Shown piece after piece: positions 18,203-25,809 of a stretch of 64,000 nucleotides of DNA. The DNA comes from UBA5704 sp036264355. Its GTDB lineage: Bacteria > Acidobacteriota > Thermoanaerobaculia > Multivoradales > UBA5704. Under the pieces are notes generated by a model, which did not search any database, was not told the origin of the DNA, and was given only the letters and a program-made list of their open reading frames with translations. The DNA is taken from the NCBI GenBank assembly GCA_036264355.1, contig DATARD010000050.1, positions 1-64,000 on the forward strand, given 5' to 3'. The position numbers were made by a program, and so were the translations under genes. The stretch's first letter is position 1; every line of letters starts with the position of its first letter.

Positions 18203-18232
18203 AGTATAGGCGGTAACTCAGCGGAAAGGCAA
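18203..18232 (-). promoter_or_regulatory. Sigma70-type promoter of lexA, probably leaderless
   Basis: On the minus strand, -35 TTGCCT (18227-18232) is followed by an 18-bp spacer and -10 TATACT (18203-18208). Only six bases separate the -10 from the ATG at 18196, so the expected start site coincides with the start codon. No Shine-Dalgarno sequence is present. A LexA box could overlap this promoter, but I cannot name its consensus for this lineage. Confidence 0.65.
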
Positions 18233-18294
18233 GATGAAACCTGAACCGATATGGAGCAAACCCGGAACCGGATTATTTCTTGTTTGAACGCCAG

Positions 18295-18338
18295 AAAAAA
18301 GAGAAGGGGCCAACCCAAGGGTCTGAGCGGGCCCCTTC
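18295..18338 (-). terminator. Intrinsic terminator of the halogenase-like gene
   Basis: GAAGGGGCC (18303-18311) and GGCCCCTTC (18330-18338) form a perfect 9-bp stem with an 18-nt loop. Read on the minus strand it is followed, after two bases, by a run of six T (18295-18300). This is a classical intrinsic terminator 20 bp past the stop at 18358. Confidence 0.85.
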
Positions 18339-18357
18339 AGAGGGAAATCAAGAACTT

Positions 18358-20073
18358 TTACGCCATGGCCAGGGCGAGCTCGTCACGGTGGCTGCGTTGT
18401 CTGGAGACCAGGGGCGCGGGGACGTGCTCCTGGTCGGACATGCCGCCCAGCACGGCCATGTTGAAGTCGAACATGCGATCGCGCAGCTCGGCCGGGGCTT
18501 CGGTCTTGCCCCAGCCGATCATCCGCATCAGCTTTTCAGGGGTGAAATCGAGATGGAGCTGCTCCGGATCGCCCCAGCCGTGCACCGGCGGCAGCGGCGC
18601 GAGCTGCAACAGCTCGAAGATACGGTCCGCGGCAGCGTCCGCCGAGAGCAGTCCCTCCTCGACGGCGGCGAGGAGCGCCTCGCCGGCGTCGAGCAGGTCC
18701 TCGGCCAGGTTGACCCCCGGTTTCGAGGTGCGCGGCAGCGGATCCAACTGCAAGCTCTCGAAGACCGAGGTATCCCGGCTCTCCAGGTATTTGAGGCAGA
18801 TCCGGAACAGGCGCAGATCGCCGAACAGGGTCGAGCTCAACCACAGGCGCACCCACGCGTTCCACAGCGGGAAGTGGGCGAAGGCCTGGTAGGAGCTGTT
18901 GACCATGCGGTCGTTGGCGTCGAGGAGGGCCGATTGCAGATGGTCCGCATAGGCGAAGCGGGTGACGGAGAACCGGTCGTCGGCGAGCGACTGGAGCAGC
19001 GGATCGACCAGCGCGAGGATGGTCTCGAAGGTGCTGATCAGACCGCGCGAGTAGAGGGCGTCGACGAAGCCCGCGGCATGCGCGAGGAGGAACCAGCGGT
19101 CGCCCGCCGCATGGGTCGAGGAGTACTGGAGGCGGCCGGTGGACACCCACGGACGCACCGCCTCGGCGCCTTCGAAGTGCGCCGCGACGCTCGGGAAGCG
19201 GCTCACGATCTCGCGGAACTCCTGCTCCGGCGACAAGCCGCGGTCCGGGAACTTGCGCATGTCGAGGGTGAGGCCGACGCTGCACAGCGGATTTCCCGCG
19301 TCGCTGTGGTTGTCGAACGGGATCACCCAGAACCAGCCGCCGTCGAAGACGTGATGCAAGGTCCCCTCGTACCAACGGGCCGAGAGGCCGAGCTGCTCGT
19401 CGTCCCGCAGCGTGTCGTCATAGGCGCGGACGCCCTTGAGATGGGTGAAGATGGAGCGCGACTGCGTTTGGAGCCGAGTGGGCGTCTCGCGCAACGAGAG
19501 CTTGTCGGCCAGCAGCGAGCGGTGGCCGGTGCCGTCGACCAGGAAGCGGGCGTGGAGCTCTTCGTGGCGGCTGGAGCGCAGGACGACGCCGTCGTCGCGG
19601 ATCTCGAGATCGGTGATGTCGACCTTGTCGCGATAGACCGCGCCGTGACGGATGGCGGCATTGACCATGTAGAGGTCGACGTCCTGGCGGAAGAGGTGGC
19701 TCTCCGAGAACAGTGGCGTGGCCGGCGGGACGAGAAGGTGCGACTTCGCCGGGTTCTGGCGCTGGCCGTCCTCATGGTAGAGGAAGCCGATAGTGCGCTT
19801 GACCCCGCACGACGCCGAGACGTGCTGCCGGATGGACAGGGAATTGCTGAGGTTCTGGATCTCCGGAACGCCGAAGCGCTCGCCCAGAATCCACATCAAC
19901 ATCGAGCTCTGCGGGAGCATCGCTTCGCCGATGGCGAAGCGGGGATGGGTCCCTTTCTCGAGCAGCAGGACACTCTGTCCCTGCTTGGCGAGAATGGCGG
20001 CGAGCATTGCGCCACCGAGACCGGATCCCAGGATGGCTACATCGTACCTCTCCTCCGAACGGATGGATTCCAT
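18358..20073 (-). CDS. FAD-dependent halogenase-like oxidoreductase
   Basis: A 571-residue flavoprotein. The Rossmann FAD-binding motif GSGLGG is at residues 16-21, with the second FAD segment around LVDGTGHRSLL (178-188). GGWFWVIPF contains the WxWxIP signature (247-252) that is diagnostic of flavin-dependent halogenases and keeps monooxygenation down in that family. RFAIGEAMLP resembles the halogenase RFxIGESxLP segment. The C-terminal ~250 residues are helical. I start at ATG 20073, which places the FAD motif correctly and has GGAGGG upstream. The substrate is unknown. No flavin reductase is beside it, and it is 24 kb from the NRPS genes. A non-halogenating relative such as a lipid-modifying oxidoreductase is possible. 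Confidence 0.82.
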   Translation of the reverse strand: MESIRSEERYDVAILGSGLGGAMLAAILAKQGQSVLLLEKGTHPRFAIGEAMLPQSSMLMWILGERFGVPEIQNLSNSLSIRQHVSASCGVKRTIGFLYHEDGQRQNPAKSHLLVPPATPLFSESHLFRQDVDLYMVNAAIRHGAVYRDKVDITDLEIRDDGVVLRSSRHEELHARFLVDGTGHRSLLADKLSLRETPTRLQTQSRSIFTHLKGVRAYDDTLRDDEQLGLSARWYEGTLHHVFDGGWFWVIPFDNHSDAGNPLCSVGLTLDMRKFPDRGLSPEQEFREIVSRFPSVAAHFEGAEAVRPWVSTGRLQYSSTHAAGDRWFLLAHAAGFVDALYSRGLISTFETILALVDPLLQSLADDRFSVTRFAYADHLQSALLDANDRMVNSSYQAFAHFPLWNAWVRLWLSSTLFGDLRLFRICLKYLESRDTSVFESLQLDPLPRTSKPGVNLAEDLLDAGEALLAAVEEGLLSADAAADRIFELLQLAPLPPVHGWGDPEQLHLDFTPEKLMRMIGWGKTEAPAELRDRMFDFNMAVLGGMSDQEHVPAPLVSRQRSHRDELALAMA

Positions 20074-20196
20074 GACCCTTGACCCTCCAGGATTTGCGGC
20101 TGGTGAAGCCGCGCGATAAGAAATGAGACCTTCATGTCCGTAGAGTGTAGCCCTGGGACGAAACCGGGACAGTCCGCGCTCTCGCACCGCGAGCCG

Positions 20197-20224
20197 TTGG
20201 AGAAGCTGGTCGCCGTGTTAAAAT
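20197..20224 (+). promoter_or_regulatory. Sigma70-like promoter of the small-ORF pair
   Basis: -35-like TTGGAG (20197-20202), a 16-bp spacer, then -10-like TAAAAT (20219-20224). The RBS GGGAGG follows at 20236-20241. This is one of the most AT-rich spots in the region. Confidence 0.5.
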
Positions 20225-20246
20225 ACGAGAGTCCCGGGAGGATTCC

Positions 20247-20345
20247 ATGAGCACCCGCCGTCCCACCTTTCTTGCGCAAACGGGGCGGGACGAAATGTTT
20301 TGGGCGTTTCCGACGTATATAGGTGAGGGACTCCTCTGCCCATGA
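20247..20345 (+). CDS. Small ORF (32 aa) coupled to the next gene
   Basis: Encodes MSTRRPTFLAQTGRDEMF and 14 further residues ending GLLCP. A strong GGGAGG lies 5 nt before the ATG, a promoter-like sequence is upstream, and the TGA overlaps the ATG of the 74-aa gene (ATGA, 20342-20345). I do not recognise the peptide. It could be a leader peptide for translational coupling or a real small protein. The RBS and the overlap are the only support. Confidence 0.5.
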   Translation: MSTRRPTFLAQTGRDEMFWAFPTYIGEGLLCP

Positions 20346-20566
20346 CCCCGATCTACCCCAAAGTCCGCGTCACCCTCCGCAGCCGCAACCGGTTTGCGCT
20401 GGTGAGCGCGATTCGCCAAGCTCTCCGCCGGGCCGGCACCTCCCCCGGCGACATCGAGACGTTCAGCCGCGAGGCCCTGACCACCCAGGACCCCGGCCGT
20501 TTCGAAGAGCTCTGCCGCCGCTGGGTGGTGATGGACCGCCCGCAAACGACGCAGCGGGCGGACTAG
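20342..20566 (+). CDS. Small conserved-looking protein, function unknown
   Basis: A 74-residue cytoplasmic protein beginning MTPIYPKVRVTLRSRNRFAL, followed by a helix (SAIRQALRRAGTSP) and an acidic-to-basic helix ending RRWVVMD. The layout (beta strand, helix, short turn with Ser/Glu, helix ending in a Trp-Val pair) resembles small uncharacterised proteins found across Proteobacteria and plasmids, with motifs like GNAFAIIG in the first helix and a GDYDxLL segment. Here those positions read SRNRFALVS and QDPGRFEEL. That resemblance is from memory and unverified. It is translationally coupled to the 32-aa ORF and followed by a strong hairpin. Confidence 0.65.
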   Translation: MTPIYPKVRVTLRSRNRFALVSAIRQALRRAGTSPGDIETFSREALTTQDPGRFEELCRRWVVMDRPQTTQRAD

Positions 20567-20571
20567 GAGAG

Positions 20572-20606
20572 GCGGAGATGGAGGCCGCGCGGGGCTCCAT
20601 CTCCGC
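20572..20606. terminator. Perfect 12-bp hairpin between convergent small genes
   Basis: GCGGAGATGGAG (20572-20583) and CTCCATCTCCGC (20595-20606) pair over 12 bp around an 11-nt GC-rich loop. It sits 5 bp after the 74-aa gene and 8 bp after the stop of the convergent cysteine-rich peptide gene. No U-tract is present on either side. Confidence 0.65.
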
Positions 20607-20614
20607 GGTCCTGC

Positions 20615-20782
20615 TCAGGGGAAGCAGGCACAGAAGGCGTTGTTGGGGCAGCAGAACGAGTAGGTCGGGCAGGTGAACAGGTGCGAGCCCTTCGGACAGG
20701 TGTCCGCCGACGCAGGGGAGATGGCGATGGTGGCTGCAGTGGCGGCCAGGGCGAAGACCAGGAGAGCAAGCTTCTTCCGCAT
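20615..20782 (-). CDS. Secreted six-cysteine mini-protein
   Basis: A 55-residue precursor. Residues 1-26 form a clear signal peptide (MRKKLALLVFALAATAATIA, ending in ASA). The ~29-residue mature part begins DTCPKGSHLFTCP and holds six cysteines (C29, C38, C44, C45, C51, C53), including a CC pair and a CxC end. The count suits three disulfides in a knottin-like or granulin-like fold, but no family is recognised. The RBS is excellent: GAGGAGG 7 nt before the ATG. It stands alone, with 134 bp upstream to the DUF885 gene and a convergent hairpin downstream. A toxin, protease inhibitor, adhesion or metal-binding role cannot be told apart. Confidence 0.75.
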   Translation of the reverse strand: MRKKLALLVFALAATAATIAISPASADTCPKGSHLFTCPTYSFCCPNNAFCACFP

Positions 20783-20916
20783 TGGAAAACCTCCTCGGAA
20801 AGTGTCCCCGTGGCCTTCGGGCCTCCGTGCCCTAGCGCCCCGGGGAGGATGGCTTATTCCATCCCATGCATATCTTACGCCGCCTTTCCCGATGGGCCTA
20901 CCGGTGCCGCGACGCT

Positions 20917-22737
20917 TCAGTGGCGAGCCTTCTGCCCCGCCACCCACTCCTTGACATTCTTCTCCAGCACATCGAGCGGCACCGCGCCGTGGCCGAGAAT
21001 CTGGTCGTGGAAGGTGCGGATATCGAAGGCGGGGCCGAGCTCTTTTTCGGCGTCGGCGCGCAGCTCTTTGATCTTCAGCTCGCCGATCTTGTAGGCCACG
21101 GCTTGGCCGGGGGTGGTGATGTAGCGGTCCACCTCGACTTCGATGTCGTGCTCGGTCTTGGCGGCGTTGGCCTTGAAATAGTCGAGCGCCTGCTCGCGGG
21201 TCCACCCCTTGGCGTGGAGGCCGGTGTCGACGACCAGGCGGATGGCCCGCCACATCTCGTAGGTGAGCTGGCCGAACTTCGAGTAGGGGTCTTTGTAGAA
21301 GCCCATCTCGGTGCCGAGGCTCTCGGCGTAGAGGCCCCAGCCTTCGACGAAGGCGGTGTAGTTGTTGTGCTTGCGCCACTCGGAGAGGTTCGGCAGCTCC
21401 TGGGCGAGTGAGATCTGGAGGTGATGGCCGGGGACGGATTCGTGCAGCGTCAGCGCCTCCATCTCCCACTTCGGCCGTGACTTCAGATCGTAGATGTTGA
21501 CGAAGTAGGTGCCGGGCCGGCCGGCGGCTTCCGAGCCGCCGTCGTAGTAGGCGGTAGTCTGCGATTTCGCCTCGTAGTCCGGGATCGGGGTCACGCCGTA
21601 GGGCAGGCGCGGCAGGGTGCGGAAGAGGTGGGCGAGCTCGGGGTCCGCTCGCTTGGCGATGACGCGGTAGGCGTCGACGAGGTCTTCGGGTTTGTCGTAG
21701 AAGAAGCGCGGATCGGTGCGCAGGAAGTGCGAGAACTCTTCGAACGTCCCCTTGAAACCGACCGCGGCGATGACCTTGTCCATCTCCGCCCGGATGCGTT
21801 TGACCTCGGAAAGACCCAGCTCGTGGATCTGCTGCGGCGTCATGTCGGTGGTGGTGTACTGCCGCACCAGGTGGGCATACCAGTCGGCGCCGTCGGGCAG
21901 CGCTGAGAGGCCGATGGTGGTGCGGGCGCGCGGCACGTAGGTCTCGGCGAGGTATTGATGCAGCTTGCGGAAGGCCGGCGCGGCCCTCTCCTCGTAGGCG
22001 TGCAGCGCGTCGCGGGTGATGCGCACGCGGTCGTCGGGCGGCACGCTCGCCGGGATCTCCCGGAACGGCTTGAGCAGAGCGCTTTGCAACGGATCGTCGG
22101 TGAGCAGGGCGCGCACCTGGTTCGGCACGTCGCGCAGGGTGACCTTGGGCGGCGTGACGCCGGCGGCAAGTCCCTTGTCGAGCAGCGCGATGGTCTGATC
22201 CACCAGGGCCGGCAGGGCGCGCAGGCGGGCGAGCAGGTCGTCGTAGCCGCGGGTGGTCGTCGCGGGCGCGATCGACAGCGTGCGCGGCACCTCCTGCTGG
22301 ATCCCCTTCCGCTGGTCGATCGCCAGCAACTCGCTCGGGAAGCGGTAGCCGTCGATCGTGCGCCGCAACCGGTTGATCAAGAGGTCGAGGTCGAACCGCT
22401 CGGCGTCGGAGAGCTTGAGGCGGTCGATCGACTCGGCGGCGGAGAGGATCTTGCGGCTGGTGTCGTGGCGGCGGTCGATGGCCGCCTGCGAAAGGTCTTC
22501 CCAGCGGTCGTTCTCGCCCGGCGCGCCGACCTCGGTGGCCAGCTCCGGCGACTCCGCGAGACGGTGCTCCCAGGCGAGGTCGAAGAGGCGGTGCAGGCGC
22601 TCGCTGTCGGAGACCGTGCGCAGGGCGGCGAGGTCCTGGAAGCGCTGGCCGTAGTCGGACGGCGGCGCGGCGGCGAGCGGAGAGAAAGAAAGGACCAAAA
22701 GGACTGCAAGGACACAAAGGACCGGGGACAGTTTCAT
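20917..22737 (-). CDS. DUF885-family secreted zinc peptidase
   Basis: A 606-residue exported protein with a signal peptide (LCVLAVLLVLSFSPLAAA). The zinc-binding HExxH-type motif is HESVPGHH in TLHESVPGHHLQ, with a distal glutamate in AFVEGWGLYAE, as is usual for DUF885 proteins. These are predicted metallo-peptidases of the periplasm or exterior. The start is 19 bp after the stop of the M28 peptidase gene on the same strand, so the two probably form an operon for extracellular peptide breakdown. No missing residues were seen. Confidence 0.92.
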   Translation of the reverse strand: MKLSPVLCVLAVLLVLSFSPLAAAPPSDYGQRFQDLAALRTVSDSERLHRLFDLAWEHRLAESPELATEVGAPGENDRWEDLSQAAIDRRHDTSRKILSAAESIDRLKLSDAERFDLDLLINRLRRTIDGYRFPSELLAIDQRKGIQQEVPRTLSIAPATTTRGYDDLLARLRALPALVDQTIALLDKGLAAGVTPPKVTLRDVPNQVRALLTDDPLQSALLKPFREIPASVPPDDRVRITRDALHAYEERAAPAFRKLHQYLAETYVPRARTTIGLSALPDGADWYAHLVRQYTTTDMTPQQIHELGLSEVKRIRAEMDKVIAAVGFKGTFEEFSHFLRTDPRFFYDKPEDLVDAYRVIAKRADPELAHLFRTLPRLPYGVTPIPDYEAKSQTTAYYDGGSEAAGRPGTYFVNIYDLKSRPKWEMEALTLHESVPGHHLQISLAQELPNLSEWRKHNNYTAFVEGWGLYAESLGTEMGFYKDPYSKFGQLTYEMWRAIRLVVDTGLHAKGWTREQALDYFKANAAKTEHDIEVEVDRYITTPGQAVAYKIGELKIKELRADAEKELGPAFDIRTFHDQILGHGAVPLDVLEKNVKEWVAGQKARH

Positions 22738-22756
22738 GGCGGCTCCTTACCGGCCC

Positions 22757-25561
22757 TTACCGGCGCGGCGCTTCGAAGGTGATGGCGAGGGTGACCCGCG
22801 AGCCGCCCCGGTCGACGATGGCGAGGGCCTTCTCGCCCGGCTTGGCGCGGCGCAGCACGAACATCAGGTCGTGGATCTCGCGGATCGGCGTGCCGGCCAG
22901 CTCCACCAGGAGGTCGCCGCGTTGCAGGCCGCCTTTCTCGGCGGCGCTGCCGGCGCGGACGCCGGCCAGGAGGACGCCCGGCCGGCCGTCTCCGGCGTAG
23001 TCGGGCACCGTGCCGAGGCCGGCACCGGCGGAGCGCGAGTCGCCCTGCGGCGCAGGGGCCGGCGCGCTCTTGAAGGTGAGGCGGCCCGGCCGGTCGGCGA
23101 CGGCGGCGGTGAGGTCGGCCATCAGGGAGGCGACACGCGCGCCGCCTTCGGCGTTGATCTTGTCCGCGTCGTCGGACGGCTTGTGGTAGTCCTCGTGGAC
23201 GCCGGTGAAGAATTGCAGCACCGGCGCACCGGCGGCGTAGAACGGGTTCTGGTCGGAGGCGCCGAAGCCGTCGCCGCCGAGCGAGCAGACGAGGTGGTGC
23301 TTCAGGCAGAGCGGCGGCACCAGCTCGTTCCACTCCGGCGCCGTCTCGCTGCCCAGCGCCGCGAGCGCGTCGTTGCGCAGCCGGCCCACCATGTCCATGT
23401 TGAGCATGGCGGTGAGATCGGCGAGCGCCAGGCCGGACGGCGGATGGCGGGTGAAGGCGGTGGAGCCGAGCGCGCCCTCTTCCTCGCCGGAAAAGGAGAC
23501 CAGCCAGACGTCGCGGCGCAGCTCGGCGCGGCGGGCGGCGAGCTGGCGGCCGACGGCGAGGAGGGCGGCGGTGCCCGAGGCGTTGTCGTCGGCGCCGTTG
23601 TGGACGTCGTGCGAGTCGGGGGCGAGCGACGCGGCGCCGCCATGGCCGATGTGGTCATAGTGAGCGCCGACCAGCACAGCACCCGGCAGGCGGTCGGCCG
23701 CGCCGGCGCGCAGGATGCCGACGACGTTCGCGGCGGCGCTCTTGCGCAGGGTCAGGGCGACAGAGAGGGTCGCCTGGTGGCCGGTCCCCTGAATCCGATC
23801 GAAAAGCACACCGCCGCTGGCGCGGGTCAAATAAACGACCGGCAGGCCGGCATCCCCGCCCACCGTCGCGGCGATGCTGGTGTCCACCTTCGGCTCCGGT
23901 AGCGGCGCCTCGGCCGGCAGCTCGGTCGCTCCCGCGGGCTTGTCCGCCGGCACATCGACGATGATCAACCCCAGCGCGCCATGCTCGCGGGCGTTCCATG
24001 CCTTGAGACGGGTGTCGCTGTAGCGCCGCTCGACCTCTTCCTTGTCGAACGGCGCGCCCGCCGGTGTGAAACGGCGGACGACGGCGAGCTTCCCCTTCAC
24101 ATCGACATTCTTATAGTCGTCGACTCCCAGCTCCGGGGCGGTGATGCCATAGCCGGCCGCCACCACCGCGGTCTCGCCGAGGTGGGCCGAGCCGGAGAAG
24201 GCGGCGGGCTGGAAGTCGGCGTGGGCGAGCGGCTTGCCGTCCACCGCGACCGCCGCTTCCTCCTCCTGAATCGCCACCGGCACGTCGAAGGCTTGCAGCC
24301 AGGTGCCGCCATCGCCACCGGGGGCGAGGCCGATCTCCTTGAATCGCTCCACCAGCCAGTCGCGGGCGGCGTCGAGGCCGGCGGTTCCGACACCGCGCCC
24401 CTCGCGCGCGTCGTCGGCCAGCCAGGCGACGTCGTCGTGGTAGCGCACCGCGTCCTCCACCGCCGCCGGATGCTCCACCCAGCGGGCGATGAAGACGTCG
24501 GTCTCGCCGGGAGCGCTGCCGCGGCGGTTGGAGGAGAAGGCGAGCCGCTTGCCGTCGGGCGAGAAGAGCGGGAAGCCGTCGAAGCCGGGCATCCAGGTGA
24601 TGCGCTCCAGATGGCTGCCGTCGAGGTCCACCGCCCAGATGTCGAACTCCCGCCCCTTGGGGTCGCCGTAGTTCGAAGAGAAGAGGAGGCGCTTGCCGTC
24701 CGGGAAGAAGGACGGCGCGAAGGAAGCCGCCCCGAGGCGCGTCACCTGGTGGACGTCGGTGCCGTCGGCCTTGGCGACGTAGATCTCGAGCTGGGTGGGC
24801 CGGATCAGACCGCGGGCGAGCAGGTCGCGGTATTCCTTCATCTCCTGGCCCGGCTTCGGCCGCGACGCCCGCCAGACGATGTGCGAGCAGTCGGGCGAGA
24901 AGAACGCGCCGCCGTCGTAGCCCGGCGTCGAGGTCAGGCGGCGGACGTGCGAGCCGTCGGCGTCCATCCGGTAGAGATCGAGGTCGCCGTCGCGCGTCGA
25001 GGTGAAGACCACTGAGCCGTCCAGCGGACAGACGGTCGACTCGGCGTCGTAGGCATGGTTGTTGGTCAATCGCTTCAGGTCGCTGCCGTCGGGCTTGGCG
25101 GAGTAGATCTCATAGTTGGGATCGATCGACCAGACGTAGCCGTGCGAACGGTCCGGCGGCGGCGGACAGGCGTCGCCGGAGGCGTGGGTGGAAGAAAACA
25201 GGATGCGTGCCCCGTCCTTGGTGAAATACGAGCACGTCGTCTTCCCCTTGCCGGTCGACACCAGAGACATCGCGTCCTTGCCGGTCTTCCTGCCGTCGGT
25301 GGGCATGCGGAAGATCTGGTCGCAGTCGTAGGGCGGATGGGTCGACTGCATCGTCAGCTCACGGCCGTCGGGCGACCAGTAGGCTTCGGCGTTCTCGCCC
25401 TGGAAGGTGAGCTGGACGAGATCGGCCAGGTGGATCTCGCGCGGGTCGAGCGGCGGCGGTCCGGTCTGGGCCGGCGTCTGAGCCAGGCAGGGCCGGGCGA
25501 GCGCAACGAGCGCAACGAGGAGGAGCAGGAGCGGCAGGGCAGACGCGGTCCGTGATTTCAT
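22757..25561 (-). CDS. Secreted TolB-like propeller / M28 aminopeptidase / PDZ protein
   Basis: A 934-residue exported multidomain peptidase. After the signal peptide (ending CLAQ, about residue 28), a TolB/PD40 propeller fills about residues 45-385, with repeats such as AYWSPDGRELTM, FFSPDCSHIVW and LFSPDGKRLAFSS. A PA-type insert domain follows (~430-600), then the M28 zinc peptidase (~610-810) with VGAHYDHIG, GADDNASGT, SGEEEGALGS and LNMDMVGR supplying metal ligands and the catalytic Glu. A C-terminal PDZ domain (~840-930) contains GGLQRGDLLVELAG. It lies directly upstream of the DUF885 peptidase gene. The combination suggests binding and trimming of extracellular peptides. Confidence 0.93.
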   Translation of the reverse strand: MKSRTASALPLLLLLVALVALARPCLAQTPAQTGPPPLDPREIHLADLVQLTFQGENAEAYWSPDGRELTMQSTHPPYDCDQIFRMPTDGRKTGKDAMSLVSTGKGKTTCSYFTKDGARILFSSTHASGDACPPPPDRSHGYVWSIDPNYEIYSAKPDGSDLKRLTNNHAYDAESTVCPLDGSVVFTSTRDGDLDLYRMDADGSHVRRLTSTPGYDGGAFFSPDCSHIVWRASRPKPGQEMKEYRDLLARGLIRPTQLEIYVAKADGTDVHQVTRLGAASFAPSFFPDGKRLLFSSNYGDPKGREFDIWAVDLDGSHLERITWMPGFDGFPLFSPDGKRLAFSSNRRGSAPGETDVFIARWVEHPAAVEDAVRYHDDVAWLADDAREGRGVGTAGLDAARDWLVERFKEIGLAPGGDGGTWLQAFDVPVAIQEEEAAVAVDGKPLAHADFQPAAFSGSAHLGETAVVAAGYGITAPELGVDDYKNVDVKGKLAVVRRFTPAGAPFDKEEVERRYSDTRLKAWNAREHGALGLIIVDVPADKPAGATELPAEAPLPEPKVDTSIAATVGGDAGLPVVYLTRASGGVLFDRIQGTGHQATLSVALTLRKSAAANVVGILRAGAADRLPGAVLVGAHYDHIGHGGAASLAPDSHDVHNGADDNASGTAALLAVGRQLAARRAELRRDVWLVSFSGEEEGALGSTAFTRHPPSGLALADLTAMLNMDMVGRLRNDALAALGSETAPEWNELVPPLCLKHHLVCSLGGDGFGASDQNPFYAAGAPVLQFFTGVHEDYHKPSDDADKINAEGGARVASLMADLTAAVADRPGRLTFKSAPAPAPQGDSRSAGAGLGTVPDYAGDGRPGVLLAGVRAGSAAEKGGLQRGDLLVELAGTPIREIHDLMFVLRRAKPGEKALAIVDRGGSRVTLAITFEAPRR

Positions 25562-25809
25562 GGGGTCCCTCGGGGCTGGTCAGCGATCCGGCCGCCAAGC
25601 TTAGCGGGCCGGGATGTAAAAAAGAAGCCGTCCGGGGTCGCGCGCGCGGCTCTGTCCTGGTACTCTCGCTGCAATGGAGCAAGCCCGTCTGACAGGGGGT
25701 CCCATCTTCCCAGGCGCGCATGATAGTTTCCACCGGTTAAACGCCCGGGGCGGGGCGAAGCCAGACGATCTGGACCGCGATGCGCCCGGCACGCAGGAGT
25801 GAACACGAC

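Noticed and set aside
20783..22717. Upstream extension of the small cysteine-rich protein frame
   Set aside because: Shadow of the DUF885 gene; the ATG at 20782 has a strong RBS and starts a signal peptide.
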